Part shown: positions 23,199 to 34,865 of the stretch, one piece after another
Position numbering within the stretch: the stretch's first letter is position 1
Layout of the letters: every line of letters begins with the position of its first letter
From: Whalleya microplaca
Taxonomy: Eukaryota; Ascomycota; Sordariomycetes; Xylariales; Xylariaceae
Length of the DNA: 64,000 bases
Direction: 5' to 3'
NCBI GenBank assembly: GCA_022497155.1
Contig: MU385710.1
Span: forward strand, 1,736,001 to 1,800,000
Position numbers and translations under genes: made by a program
Notes under the pieces: model-generated
What the model was told of the DNA's origin: nothing
The model's input: the letters and a program-made list of their open reading frames with translations, nothing else
The model's database searches: none

Positions 23199-25067
23199 TC
23201 AGTCTGTGATAGATTCAGCTTCAGAATCGTATCTCTGTGCAACGCAGTTGTCCCATATCGCTAGTACTAGCCAGGGCCAAAAGGAGTCGTCAAATTGATG
23301 AGGTGACAGGAAGTTAAGAACGCATGCTACTGACCATCTACTTGATTCCCACTCCACGATCCACCGACAGCAAATTTTCAACCGCTCTCGCACGCTCGAG
23401 GTACCTAAAAGCCTATATCTCTCCTCGTCTTTGACTGGCAAGATACTAGCAAACCACCAAGGGAAGGTGGCAGGGTCTTCTGGGCATTCGCCATAGATGG
23501 CTAGAACCCTAGAGGCCAGCCAAGCAACACTTTCTGCTCGCATTCTCCCGACGAATTCGACCCCAGTTTCGACTAATTCTCTCGTCGACATCGTTTCTAG
23601 ATCGTCTAATGACAAGGGCACTGGTGGAGACCGAACTGGCGTGACTGGTGTTGGCGGGCGTGTAACGAGGTCTTGAACACCACGCGCACGCATTGTCTCG
23701 GCTGCTTCCATCGCTTCTTCTTCCGCCACGCTGATGTCATCAATTTTCTCGATATTGCCAACGAGGTACCCATCTAGCCATCCATGCCCAGTGACTCGAA
23801 AACGCGAGATGCCAACTGTTTCCAAAAGGCTGCGTCCGTCGGGGAAGTACTCGATATTGACAATACGAAGGAGTGTCCCGTACTCCATGAAGTTGGGTCT
23901 GTCAGGTGGAATAGCTGAAGTATGAAGGACCATTCCAAACGTGCGGTCGCCCTCCATCGCCCGCCGGATCATCAGACGATACCTAGGCTCAAACACATGC
24001 AAGAACGTTGGCATAGAAGGGAATGACAGCGTACAGACGAAGAGTGGTATATCGAAACCGCCATGATTAGCTTGCTGTTCGAGGCTATACGACTGTGAAC
24101 GGAGCGTCACAAGGTCTGCCCAGAACCCTTTGATGATCTGGCAAAGTCGTTGGTTAGAAGGAGATGTATGCGGACGAACTTGCGCTTGCATTGACAAGCC
24201 ACGTCTACAAATTGGGCATAGATCCGAGTGATCCAGAATTCGATGGAGACAGTTCCGGCAGAAGGTATGACCGCAGACCGTTGTTAGGGGATCGAGAAAC
24301 AATGCGTAACAAACTTGGCAGTCCATCTCTGTCCTGGCCGACTCTTTTAACCGGGTGAACAAATCCACGTCAATTCGTTCAGCCTCGTCATCCCCAGCAT
24401 CCACAACTGAATATGTCACTTCACCTCCATAATCAAGCTTGCCTAGCTCTGCCAATGTGTATGTTGCGACGAGCCGACCACCCTTGAAGACTCTCGACAC
24501 ACTTTTCTTTTCCTCAAGCGAGGAAAGCCCGGCTACACCCCAACGATCTTGCACAGCAACATGGGTGGAAATGTCAGAATCTGTCCCGTCTCGGTCTTGC
24601 TCAATGGCCGCCTTGATAATGGCCAGAGCCTTATTCAACGTGACATCAATGCTACAATCCCCTATGGCATGCTCTTTCTTGCAGTCCTCGAATGGACACT
24701 CGAAGCCCTGTAGCCGGCTAGCCGTAGCTGGCCAGGAAATATTGGTTCGGGTATGTGTCTGCGGCACACATGACCTGCAGATACTATGGCCGCAAGGCAA
24801 TGTTGTTGGTTCCCGAATGATCCCGGAGCATATCCGGCACTGGATAAGCCTTATTATTTGTCGGACATCCTTGACGGCATCGAGTAGTAATTCAGAAGCG
24901 GCTGAAACTTGCTCGGTTCGAGTAGGATTGGAGACTAGCGCGCCCTCCTCCTCCTCCTCCTCGGAATGAGACTGCGAGAGCGGGCTGTCGGAGGGAGTCG
25001 TCGGCGGCGGGGGCAGATTCGGCGGAGATGTATCCGCTGGGATTGATGACATGAACGTCTGCTTCAT
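23199..25067 (-). CDS. RING-RING-LON protein (LONRF-like E3 ubiquitin ligase, CrgA type)
   Basis: Intronless, 622 aa, ATG at 25067. Domains in order: an acidic Pro/Ser-rich N-terminus; a first RING (C77, C80, C92, H94, C97, C100, C124, C129) with an enlarged final loop; a linker; a second classical C3HC4 RING (C250, C253, C265, H267, C270, C273, C284, C287); and a LON substrate-binding N-domain from about 340 (IPLFVCTLSFP, HVFEPRYRLMIRRA). There is no AAA or protease domain, so although database entries often name such proteins ATP-dependent protease, it is better read as a RING E3 ligase. The fungal relative CrgA of Mucor represses carotenogenesis in the dark; the role here is unknown. No other gene lies within 2 kb on either side apart from the decayed peroxiredoxin. 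Confidence 0.9.
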   Translation of the reverse strand: MKQTFMSSIPADTSPPNLPPPPTTPSDSPLSQSHSEEEEEEGALVSNPTRTEQVSAASELLLDAVKDVRQIIRLIQCRICSGIIREPTTLPCGHSICRSCVPQTHTRTNISWPATASRLQGFECPFEDCKKEHAIGDCSIDVTLNKALAIIKAAIEQDRDGTDSDISTHVAVQDRWGVAGLSSLEEKKSVSRVFKGGRLVATYTLAELGKLDYGGEVTYSVVDAGDDEAERIDVDLFTRLKESARTEMDCQVCYALFLDPLTTVCGHTFCRNCLHRILDHSDLCPICRRGLSMQAQVRPHTSPSNQRLCQIIKGFWADLVTLRSQSYSLEQQANHGGFDIPLFVCTLSFPSMPTFLHVFEPRYRLMIRRAMEGDRTFGMVLHTSAIPPDRPNFMEYGTLLRIVNIEYFPDGRSLLETVGISRFRVTGHGWLDGYLVGNIEKIDDISVAEEEAMEAAETMRARGVQDLVTRPPTPVTPVRSPPVPLSLDDLETMSTRELVETGVEFVGRMRAESVAWLASRVLAIYGECPEDPATFPWWFASILPVKDEERYRLLGTSSVRERLKICCRWIVEWESSRWSVACVLNFLSPHQFDDSFWPWLVLAIWDNCVAQRYDSEAESITD

Positions 25068-27331
25068 TCAGCCTCGATACTGAAAGACAGTCCAAAGGCT
25101 CCGAAAGCTGACCTGCTGAAAAGACAGCTGTGGGAAGCGTGGGTATTAGACCTAACGTGTGCTGGTCTGCGGTACTTGAGCTGGGCTGTGTCGAGAAGCG
25201 GTTCCGCCTTTTCGGGGTGCGTGAATATGTGTATATGTGTATGTGTGATTTACGTATCGGCGTGTTCTCTCATCTCATACTTGATCTCAGGAGAGTGCAG
25301 CTAGACAGATTGGTACCTATAAACTCAACTTTTGGGAACTATTGGAACACAGAAGCGATGGAAGCAGTGGAAGCGGTGGAAGCGGTGGAAGCGGTAGATG
25401 ATGCTTCATAGCGTTGGGCAGGTGACTGGATTCAGAAGGCAATGTCATATACTACCTTTGCAGCATATCATGGGTGCAGGTGACGAGAAAGAAGTAGAAG
25501 GCATCATACATTTGGATCCGGAGGAGTTGCCGGAGGAGTGAGTGTCCCGAGGAGCGTGTCCCAGGCTGGCAAGGAAAAGTCCTGACGTCGTAGGGGTACT
25601 TCGACGTGCCTCCAAGAGGGAATGAGATCGTGTGATTGGTTTAAATCAGCTAACATGTATCGATGATCTCGATGAGGTAATGAGCCACTCGGCCCACCAC
25701 CTAACCACCTACATGCTACATGTACACAGCTACCTTCCATACATAGACCTAGACCTTGACAAGTATGTACATATGTACATATGCACGTCTTGCTCACGGG
25801 TAGAAGGTTGTCTTCGCTGCGGCTAATAATTATTAAAAATAGATGATGACTTGAAGAGTGCGGGGAGAGTTTGTTTTGGAGGCCAGGGTTGAATGACTTA
25901 GAAGACTTTCAATCTGATAATCTTTTTAGCGGGTCCTTATGTTGTAAGTATGGTAGGAATTGGACGCTAATAATTACACAATGAAGATGCCTAATAGGAA
26001 TACTCAATTCGAAGCGTCTTGAAAACATTCATTGGCTTATATAGTACGCTGATGGCCTCATCTCGCAGTTGCTTAGGTAGCTAATTCAATGTATCTTTCA
26101 TCTCCTAGATGTACCTACACGACTACTCAACTAGGTCCTCCGATAGTAACACAATAGCTAACTGCTACGTACGGACACTAGTTCTTCAGTCTATCACGGA
26201 TTGGACAAAATCGAATTAGACATTTCTCGGATTTCCTAAACGGTCCAGCTAAGCTGGAACTGTTCTGTTGCTCCAATGGACAGGCGAAGCCCGCGGGGAC
26301 TATGCATAGTCTCAAGAATCTATCTTAAGACATACATATGTATTCTTCATCTCAATTTGTGTGCTATACACAAGTACTTGGATGTTAACAGAACTTTGCT
26401 CAAAAGACTGTATCTCAAAATTTTAGCCTTCTAATTATACAAATATTTCGTTAAATAACATTTACAGTTATTTCAAGCTACGCCGCTTAGCTAGAAAGTC
26501 TTGATGTCTGGTTCTGTTCCTTAGGCATTAGCCCATATATTGCGTTTCTTTCTCGGGGCTTTTCTCTTTCTTTTCTTTTTCTTTTGCCAAACCCGTGGTA
26601 GGTGCATACCTCTACCGACAAGTTCCCTGTCTGCCTTTTTAGTTCCCATTGGAGCCCTTTGTCCTATTAGCAGTAATGCTATGTAGCAGCTAAAGCAGGG
26701 ACGAGCGATCTTCGATGACACCCGATCTTGACATGACGCAGGTCTGTTTAACCATCGGGGCTATCATAGCGAGGCCTACGTAGACTGTAGTAGCGGCTCT
26801 GTCTAAGCCGGACTAAAATAGGAGCCCACATGCCGTACTCTAGCCTTCTACTTTTTATCATTTGATAAACCTCATTGATTCATATATTTTAATTCATATA
26901 CTCTCTTTAGGTAGTGGCTAGCCGCTATTCTGATGGGGCAGGTTGCGGGACAGTCGACGGTGGACTTCCCGAGACAGGCAGATGAAGTTGGTGCCTAGGG
27001 CTCTAGTCTACGTTAAATGCATGCTTCTAGCCAATATGGAAGGGGAAAAGGCAGAGAAAAGTGTTGATCCCAGGGGCCAGAATGGAACGAAGCTAGGATT
27101 CCAGGATACATACTTCCTGATATAAGTCAAGGTTCCAGGATTCATTCCCCTAACCCAGCCCTGCCAGCCTAGTACGGCGTTTGCCTTCAGCCGCGACATA
27201 CGACGCTTAAATAGACCTCGTGGATATCCAGTCTCCAATAGAATCTGCGCTTTCGAGGTGTCTATGATGCATCACATATACAGGAGTAGTTATAGCGAAA
27301 CCCATTATCTCCGTCAAAAAATGGAACTAAC
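25068..27331. other. Gene-free intergenic region
   Basis: Upstream region of the RING-LON gene followed by AT-rich DNA. A 9-bp GGAAGCGGT-like repeat lies at about 25353-25397. TATGTACATATGTACATATG near 25763-25782 is alternating and partly palindromic. A pyrimidine run lies near 26545-26585. No ORF with family features; 26500-27250 could be an old degraded element, but nothing identifiable remains. Confidence 0.5.
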
Positions 27332-27965
27332 TTGATTATTTACTGTTATTTTGCTAGTAGCTATAGAATTCCCTTCAGGTTATGGCTTTCGAGCTTCACA
27401 TCCCACCTTGCGTTAATACCCCCCGCTCACCCTTTCCAACCCCCACCACTGGACAAGCCGCTGAGAATCCAGATCGAGGATCCCTTAGTTGCCATACAAA
27501 GACTCCTCCCTGGAATACCATGCTACACTCACTCTTCAAAGCCAGTATTCCCAGAACTCATCAAACTGGCACATCAGAAAATATATAGGCGATATGTTCG
27601 TCCAGACCTCTTTAATGACATGGTTGTACGTGATGAATACGATTTGGGCCATTCTTTGAGGAGAATTATCAATGTTTAGACATATCGACTACTACGTCGT
27701 CACATTCGACCACCTGGTCTCCTCTAACGACCCGGATCCGGAAGTGTTCCAGATTAACACTATCGAGCTAGAAGTAGAGAACAGGCCATTCGCAGATGGC
27801 GTGGCGTATGCCAATCAGTACTTGCTCATTTCGGTAGATTCAGCCGAGTATGTAGGGAAGAAGGTACTCGCCGTACCGAGATGCTGTGGTAAGGGAAAGG
27901 TCACTCTAGATCGCATGAGGGTGAACGACGGGGTCGCTGAGAAGGACGCGGGGAGATGGATATGA
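27332..27965 (+). pseudogene. Unrecognised broken reading frames, possibly a decayed or mis-framed gene
   Basis: Two neighbouring frames look more protein-like than their surroundings. One covers about 27440-27676 (PLRIQIEDPLVAIQRLL, then PVFPELIKLAHQKIYRRYV) and ends at a stop. The second, 27672-27965, lies in another frame (DPDPEVFQINTIELEVEN, then VAYANQYLLISVDSAEYVG). I found no splice pair that joins them in phase. I do not recognise either. This may be a frameshifted remnant, a gene with an unrecognised intron, or chance. Confidence 0.25.
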
Positions 27966-28863
27966 AGGGAGCCCAAGGCTTGCCATTAGAAGCTATCGAC
28001 GAAGTTCGGGTCGATCGAGGCAGAAACGACTACCTAGTATACGGTCTTCTACATGTGACACTACAAGTATACGCACCTATATATCCCGGTAGTAGAATTT
28101 AGACTATTCGGTACGCCAAATAACTTAACTCATAATCTAGCAAAACCCCCTTTCCCAGGCTCGCAACAAATCAACACTATACAGACCACGTACATACGAG
28201 GGCCACGCATTCCGGGGCTCGGCCGAACTCAGCGTAGGCGAAAGAGCTGCTGTGCTATAGTGATACAAGATTTCGTGGCAGGAATATCGAGCGCCGGCGG
28301 GCTGGATATATGTACACTTGACCAACCTGCCCTAAAGTCCCACTCTCATCACACCTATAAACTTACGGGAATTCACGTCCCACGGGGCCTTTCCCTAACC
28401 AATCAATGATAGCTTGTTGAACCACGTTAGGTAGTGGTTGCGGAACCAGTACTTAGTTGCTCGCTCCTTAGTCAAACGGGAGTCTCGGATCGATATTACG
28501 CACAATAGCACGCCTACATATACGAGATGCTCGTCTAGATTGTTTACAGCATGCAGAAGTCATATTCGACATTCCATAGAGATAAACCTATCCGTCATGC
28601 ATTAGTCCAATAACAATAATGTCCAGATCCCTCTGCCTGTCTCTTTTATTTGTTCCCAATGCACCCCTCGATATTGCACCGTGCTGACAAGTAGAGAGTA
28701 TAGACAAAAGCCAAAAACCCCAAATTAATCCCAATCGCTTTTTTGGAAAGAGTTCATAAGAATTGGTCGCTGATCCATCATAGATCTCCAGACAGTAAAT
28801 TTCCTTTCCGCTCTTTTCTCGCTGTTGAATCGATACTTCATCCAAGGAATTACGAGATACTCA
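27966..28863. other. Intergenic region without a visible gene
   Basis: About 900 bp, AT-rich, with no ORF of recognisable family on either strand. The right end is likely the 3' UTR of the leftward INSIG-family gene. Confidence 0.5.
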
Positions 28864-30113
28864 TTATAGACGTCGTGCCCATCGCCCCTTCGTCGTGCTG
28901 GTTCTGTTTAACGCCAACCATCGTCCGATGTTCCCAAAACATAGGCAGCAGACAAACAGCACACTGAGCATCCAAATGCCCGTTGCCAGTTTTTCTCCGC
29001 TGGAGAGTCTACCCCGCGCGAGCGGCACGGCTTCGTTACTTGAAGCATTATGACTTTGAGCATAGCTACCGATACCTGAGGGGCCCGCGGGGATTGGGAC
29101 CATGTCTGGCTTCAATCCCATCAGGATAGCGGACCCGGTCAAGCCGACGGCTGTCGAGAGAACGAAACTAGGGGTCGTTCGGTCGATCAAGTACCAGAGC
29201 ACAGGACCTACCAGGGCCAGCGAGACCGAGAGCTGCAGAGGAGAGTTCCATGGGGTCTTGCGCTGTAAGTGTTGTCAGCACAAGCTGTGAGTATCGGTGG
29301 TGAGATGCCCGGAGTACTTACGATAGCAAAAGCGATCCCAACAAAGCACCCTATGATTCTAATTGCTGGTGCTAGTGCAGGCCTCTTGCTGATAGTACTT
29401 TCTCCCGTGGTGAGTTCTGCTGCGGACTCGACGGCCACGTCGTCCTGTCCAAAGACCCTCTCCCAGATACCATCAAACGAGGGTAGCAGGCTTCCAAGCA
29501 TATTTCCTGCCAGAGCCCAAAACGTCATGTACCACGCATCATAGCCGGTAGTTGTGAAGATGTCTTTATGCCCATTCTGGAATTGAGCCACGAGAATGCC
29601 GTAGAGAATACCCAAACCAGAAAGTAGAAGAACTCGGACGCTCAGGTAGAACGCGAATGCCGTTTTGGAAAGCGGTTGCGGTCTTGGGGCTGGGTGTAAT
29701 GACGATCGCCTTCGCGTCTGATGTGCTCTCTCTTTCTGTATTTTGTAGAACGGGTCGTCGACGTCCGGAGTCTTAATAGGCGTCTCGAGGCCAGCGCTCA
29801 AGGGGGTATTAGACTTGTCATCGTTAAGAAACATCCTATCTTTTCCATACACTGGCTTATAGATGCCCATCAATGTTGAACCTGTGAGGTTCATCTCGGA
29901 ATCGGCGCGGCTGATCGCGGCAGACTCCGAAGGCGCATTGTTTCGCGGATTGAGCAAACGAGAGTTTATAGCTTCGAGATTCAAACTCAAGCCACTGTTC
30001 AGGTTTCTAGGAATAGAGTCTTCGTCTGGAGGCGTCGGCTCTCTAATGACGCGGTCGAATGGCCGGCGGGGGACAGGTTGCAATAAGGGCGGATGGCCCT
30101 CACGGTGAGACAT
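28864..30113 (-). CDS. ins1: INSIG-family ER membrane protein (sterol pathway regulator)
   Basis: INSIG proteins sit in the ER membrane; the mammalian ones retain SCAP and target HMG-CoA reductase for degradation, and fission yeast Ins1 binds and regulates HMG-CoA reductase. Exons 30113-29322 and 29262-28864. Intron 29321-29263 (59 nt) has donor GTAAGT, branch GTGCTGAC and acceptor TTACAG, giving 396 aa. A 150-residue soluble N-terminus with many Ser/Thr/Pro precedes hydrophobic segments at about 151-177, 192-211, 249-270, 276-295 and near the C-terminus. Diagnostic blocks: KTPWNSPLQLSVSLALVGPV then LWYLIDR just after the intron, and CFGNIGRWL at the end. The ATG at 30113 begins the long N-terminal frame. 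Confidence 0.9.
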
Positions 30114-32061
30114 GATGTGATGAAAGCTCGTAGTAGATTCGAAAACTATGCCGCTAGGTAGGTATTGTACTGGCCGATCGTTGCGAATAAAAGAGGAATT
30201 GTATGAGGGTGATGTATCAGAATGTTTACTCTTTCGGCCGGAAGTGGAGAGAATGGGAACCGTCGGGTGATATCAAGTATACCTGGGTACCTAGCTCTAC
30301 CTGGAGCCTGGGATCACGCACCCTATAAAACTAATGTTTGCTCACACGGGCAAACGAGAACTCTACAGAAGAGAACTGAAATCTGAAATTTGAAAGCAGA
30401 AAGCTGATATGTGTATGCCGGAATAGTCAGCGATGCCAAAGGCGATGGATGTATGTAAGATCGAGGGGTGTGAGCGAGTGCAATCCTAGGTCACGGCGAC
30501 TATGCGGCTAGTGAGGTGTACAATAGTCCGTAGCTTACAAGCAAAATCATACAGAAGAAGTAGATAAGTTGTGTGTAAACCAAACGATAGAGAGGGGGGA
30601 TTGGTGTATGTAGCAAAGCTATAATATCGAGAGAAAGATCGGGAGGGTGAAGCCCAAGTATCATTACAATTAGGAGCAATGGGGGATGGACGGATGATTT
30701 GCACATGCAGCTGAAGAAGGACTGGAACATTGGAACATTTGAACATTTGAACATTTGAACTAGGTAGGTTAGGTCCCCGCGCTGTCCGATGAATTGGAAG
30801 GAGCCAGGAGCACCACACACCGTCCATTTCCCTGCCATTTCCACATGCGGGTGGGCCATCTAAGGTACCTGTCTGCCTGGCGACGTATGTACTATGTAAA
30901 CTGTAAACCGTAAACCGTAAACCGTAGTATGTATGCAGTATGTATGCACATACCTTACAAAGTACTTTGCCTACCTCATAGCTCAACATCCGGCCCACCA
31001 TCATCACCTGGGCACCTTCCGACTCCCGCACATGCACGGCGAGCAAGACCCGGGTTCCATTCTTAAGGTAGACCAGTCTCGAGCTGTCTGTCGTAGAACG
31101 CTCTATTGTTGGATAGGCACAGCTATGCGAAGTATCAGATTTGACCATCTCACTTACATTACATCCATATCTACACGTACATACATACTACAGAGCTCTC
31201 CTCCCGCACTCGTCATATGGCCAGTTGCCTATTGGGAGATGTGCAAATCTACAGATTTTAGCATATGAGATTACCCCTGCATGTGGGCTGGCGGGTCAAT
31301 GCTGCTGACCTTCCACAGTGCTGTAAGTGGCTTATGTATGTTCTTCACTGAATCTCTTACAATCTCTTACTTGCACATATTATCCATATAGGGAAGAGAA
31401 ACCTACATACCTAAAAGTAGCACAGTGACCGTTCCAGTAGTACAGATGTGCGTAAAGATGCCCAACCTAGGCAGCTGGGTACATGTATAATTCATGTAGG
31501 TAGGAGCTTCAATGTCTGGAACCTCAGGCATGCACCGCACGCACGGGTAGGGACTCCGTGTCGCCGTGTGTATCTACTTGTCGCATGTGGAATCACATGC
31601 TCCGCGGTGGCATTCCCCAGGTTGCCAGGCCCCCATCGGCCCATCCATGATCTTGTCACACAGGCACACCAAAACGTAAATCTACCCACTCAGGGACAGC
31701 TAAAAAAAAAACGCCCACAACTGCCACAATTGGCACTCTAGTCAACGAGGCGTCCAGGGGCTAAGCTTCTGCTTAACTTCATACTTCATATCCTCAACAA
31801 AAAGGGGAAGAAATTTACAAAAACATAAATATAAACTTTGGAAATGCCCCTTAAGCTATCGACACCATTGTACAGTTTACATGTATGTATGTCTCTGCCA
31901 CGTCAAAAAAGCCATACACTTGGAGAGTAACATACTACGTAGCCGAGGCTTTTCAAGCCGCTATAATTGGCTGGATTGGCTGCTGTTACTCTATGTGGGT
32001 AGCTGTTTTTTGACGCCATTCTGCGACATTCATGGAGTACGGGCCTGACGGGGCAGACGGG
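30114..32061. other. Gene-free intergenic region with small tandem repeats
   Basis: Upstream region of the INSIG gene and beyond. Tandem repeats: GAACATTT units at about 30733-30760 and GTAAACC units (7 bp, about four copies) at 30896-30926, followed by a GTATGTATGC duplication. Several short frames exist, but none has family features or codon structure. Confidence 0.5.
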
Positions 32062-32340
32062 TTACTTTACGCGTATCGACTCGCTCTCGGGCAATTTTTC
32101 TCGTGAGTGTTGAACTGTCCACTGATCTGCCGCTACCCCACACAATCTTTTAAGCGTCTTACCTGGTCCTGTGACAATATCTCGCATTTTGTCGCCAATC
32201 TTTCCCGGGATCAACCGCCTTGCCGTCATTGTCCACTGCAGCGTGTTCATCTTGAAGGCGGTGCTCACCGCTCCGTGGGCGCTCACAACTTCTCGTGACT
32301 GACGATGGCTCAGAAATAGGGTAGTAATCGTAGGCGCCAT
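32062..32340 (-). CDS. Possible small hypothetical gene (92 aa as read)
   Basis: ATG at 32340 in context GCAGATGG, about 60 nt downstream of a TATATATATT-like sequence on the same strand. The frame reads MAPTITTLFLSHRQ, then a basic stretch with LQWTMTARRLIPGKIGDKMR, which could suit a small basic or mitochondrially targeted protein. A CCAG|GTAAGA donor inside the frame (after IVTGP) suggests the true 3' exon may be elsewhere. I do not recognise the family. Without transcript support it may be a chance ORF. Confidence 0.25.
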   Translation of the reverse strand: MAPTITTLFLSHRQSREVVSAHGAVSTAFKMNTLQWTMTARRLIPGKIGDKMRDIVTGPGKTLKRLCGVAADQWTVQHSREKLPESESIRVK

Positions 32341-32691
32341 CTGCACTTCAGTGCGTCATAAGGCAGACAGACGCTCAAACCACTCGTTTGAATATATATA
32401 ATTATTGCCGAACTGGCAGTACCCAACTCAAAATGGCTGAACGGGATGTTTTCTCATTGGATTCAATCAGAGACAGCCTTTCTGCACGTTCTGCACGAAG
32501 ACGGTAGCTACTGGTCTCGGATACTTGGTGAGGGAAGAAGAGGCTGCGAACTGAGATGAGCACTCTTCATCCCGATTCACGGAATGCTCATTTGAGACAT
32601 TCTTTTCCGCCTCTCACCTCGAGCCTTCTCATGTATTCTGAACTGGAATTGGAAGCATGAGCCAACTTGGTCATACTTGTCTTGGCAGATA

Positions 32692-34320
32692 TCATTCATC
32701 GTCCTCATCTTCTTCATCCTCTGATACATCTTCGAATTCGTATTCACTGTCCTCCACGCCTTCAGGTCGGGGTATCTATAGCATCTGGGGTCAGCATTCG
32801 CTCGTTTTAGAGAGTTTGGAGAATGTACGGAACTTGAATACTCCAAACATGTCCCAGTAGGGATTTTGTACTCATAATCAGAATAGAGGGGGTAAGGAAT
32901 AACTCCGGATGCTGCTTACCATCACAAACGCTTCCAAACACGTTATCCTGTTCTGAGTCTCGTAGGTACCAAGCAACTTGCCGACAGATTTTGTGGTGTT
33001 GGGTTTCCTTGCATCACTCAGTTCCTTAACGGAGACTTTGAAAACACGGACCCTCCCGTCACTGCTACCAGCAGCTATGAAGAAATTATCACCGCCATCA
33101 GCAGGGACTCTTGAGATGGCGAAGTCCTTGATCCGCCCCAATACACCGGCTTCCTTTCCACCAAGTTGCGCAACAAGCTTGGCGACAGGCAATGGTTTGT
33201 TCTTGTCGCCCTCCTTCGACTCACTCGTTGTCAAATCTTCGCTCCTCGTAGAAAAGAACATGATCTTGCCGTCTTCGGTCGATACGGCTAATAACGACGA
33301 TTCAGCCTTCGCATCTACCTCGACGTAGCGGAATTCGTGAATTTTCCTCCTCGGTTCCGGCATGACCCTGCATCTCGGCGTGCTGTCCATTCCAAACACT
33401 AACAAGTCCCGGTCAAAGCCGACGCAGAACTCATCGGCGCCATCGGTGCTGCCCCAGACCACCTTTCTGCCCTCTCCCAGTGAATGTTTCCCCTCCCCCA
33501 CTTGTTGCAGCATCTCCCGGCTGAAGTTGAGCACCCCGGCCTTCTTCGCCGTCATCAGGTTCCACAGCCGCATGCAGCGCTCGCCCTTGCTGACGCTGAT
33601 CATGAGCTTCATGCTGGGGTGCACGGCGAAATCATTAACGCCGGCCGGCGTCCCGCCCAACGGCGCCGTGTCGCCGCTCGGCCGGCCCTGCGCGGCCGGT
33701 ATAGGCGCCTTGATGGCAGACAGCAGGGACCAGTCCCGCGTCCTCGTGACCGCGATCGTAGAGTCGTCGGAGGCGGACATGAGCTTCGAGCGCGTGGGGA
33801 AGGCCAGCCTCGTGACCGTGGACGCGTGGTGCAGCAGCGTGCCGAGCTCGCGGTTCCCCGCGTTCTCCGCGATCTTGCGCGGCGCGACCGCGGACAGCGA
33901 CAGGCTGTCCTCGTCTTCGTCGTTCTCCGTCCGCTTGGGCGGGTGCGCCGACAGGTTGTACACGTTGACGCGCTCGTCGCTGCTCCCCGAGGCCAGCATG
34001 ACCTTCTGCGCCTTGCCGCCAGGCTCGGGCGCCGAGGCCGGCGAGAGCGCCAGGCAGCGGATCGCGGAGCTGTGCGCGGTGAAGAGGAAGGTGTCGGCGA
34101 AGTCGACCTGGTCGTCCGCCTCGATCGTGGCCGTCAGCCCGTGGAGAACTCTGTCGTAGGACCCGGCCACGATCTGGATGGTGAAGGAGCCGTCTTTTTC
34201 GAGTAGTGAGGGCGGCTCAGCGACTTTCGCCTTCTTAGCAGCCACCGCTGACTCTTGTGCTGCTGCTTCTGCTGATGAAACCCCATTGGAGTGGGCATCT
34301 GTCCGCTTCCGCTTGCCCAT
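32692..34320 (-). CDS. MAK11: MAK11 / PAK1IP1-like WD40 ribosome-biogenesis protein
   Basis: Mak11 is a nuclear WD-repeat factor for 60S subunit assembly. Exons 34320-32920 and 32775-32692. Intron 32919-32776 (144 nt) has donor GTAAGC, branch GCTGAC and acceptor ATAG; it joins AFVM to IPRPEGVEDSEYEFED and restores the acidic C-terminus (SEDEEDEDDE) expected of this family, for 494 aa. WD-type blades are visible: AIRCLALSP, LASGSSDERVNVYNL, STVTRLAFPTRSKLMSASDD, GVNDFAVHPSMKLMISVSKG with MRLWNL, and FFIAAGSSDGRVRVFKV. The N-terminus MGKRKRTD is basic and suits a nuclear localisation signal. The 5' half (about 33480-34150) is strikingly GC-rich and the 3' half is not. Confidence 0.88.
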
Positions 34321-34545
34321 ATTGTCGTGCTTTCGAATTGTTCGCTTTTCTTATTAATGCTCTGCGGAAAAGTTCCTGTACAAAAAAAAAAAGATGGGAC
34401 GGGAGCTTTTGAGAAAAATAAGGTGGAGACAGATGTGGGATGTATCCACAAATTCATGCAGATATCGGAATCCGGTGAAAATTATTTTCAGTGGCCAAGC
34501 ATGTACATAGGTACCTACCTACCTGCCTTTGGTCAGGTCTTACTA

Positions 34546-34863
34546 CCCGTGCCATGCCCCATCTTTTTCTGGTTTCGAAAACGTACGCCAGCTAAAGCTG
34601 GTGCTTACCAGTAATTCACACACATCAGTAATTAATATACCGGCGACAGTATCCCAACTAATAGGGAATTAGATATAAAAAATTAGTAAATAAGTTGTTT
34701 AAGGGTATCTTAATTTAAGAAACTATAGACTAAACTATTTAAATTATATATTTATAAAATTTTAGCTAATATATAAATTACTGATATATATGAATTACTA
34801 GTAAGCACTAGCTTTAGCTGGTATACGTTTTCGAAACCAGAAAAAGATAGGGCGTAGCACGGG
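34546..34863. mobile_element. MITE with 73-bp terminal inverted repeats, TA target duplication
   Basis: Left arm 34546-34618 and right arm 34791-34863 are inverted copies; each outer end reads CCCGTGC and both contain the shared stretch ATCTTTTTCTGGTTTCGAAA. The inverted similarity extends inward (ATCAGTAATT) into an AT-rich core. The element is 318 bp, flanked by TA at 34544-34545 and 34864-34865, which suits a Tc1/mariner or pogo/Fot1-type origin. It has no coding capacity. The arm differences I can see are all transitions (C/T or G/A), consistent with repeat-induced point mutation. It lies about 220 bp upstream of the MAK11 start. Confidence 0.8.
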
Positions 34864-34865
34864 TA

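Noticed and set aside
30896..30926. GTAAACC repeats resembling a telomere-like array
   Set aside because: Only about four copies, a 7-bp unit that is not TTAGGG, and internal to the chromosome; a simple tandem repeat.
32657..32860. Ser-rich plus-strand ORF
   Set aside because: Antisense of the acidic last exon of MAK11 (DEE codons read backwards as Ser/Leu).
33362..34206. Two plus-strand frames of 240-265 aa
   Set aside because: Antisense to the GC-rich half of MAK11, which has clear WD40 repeats.
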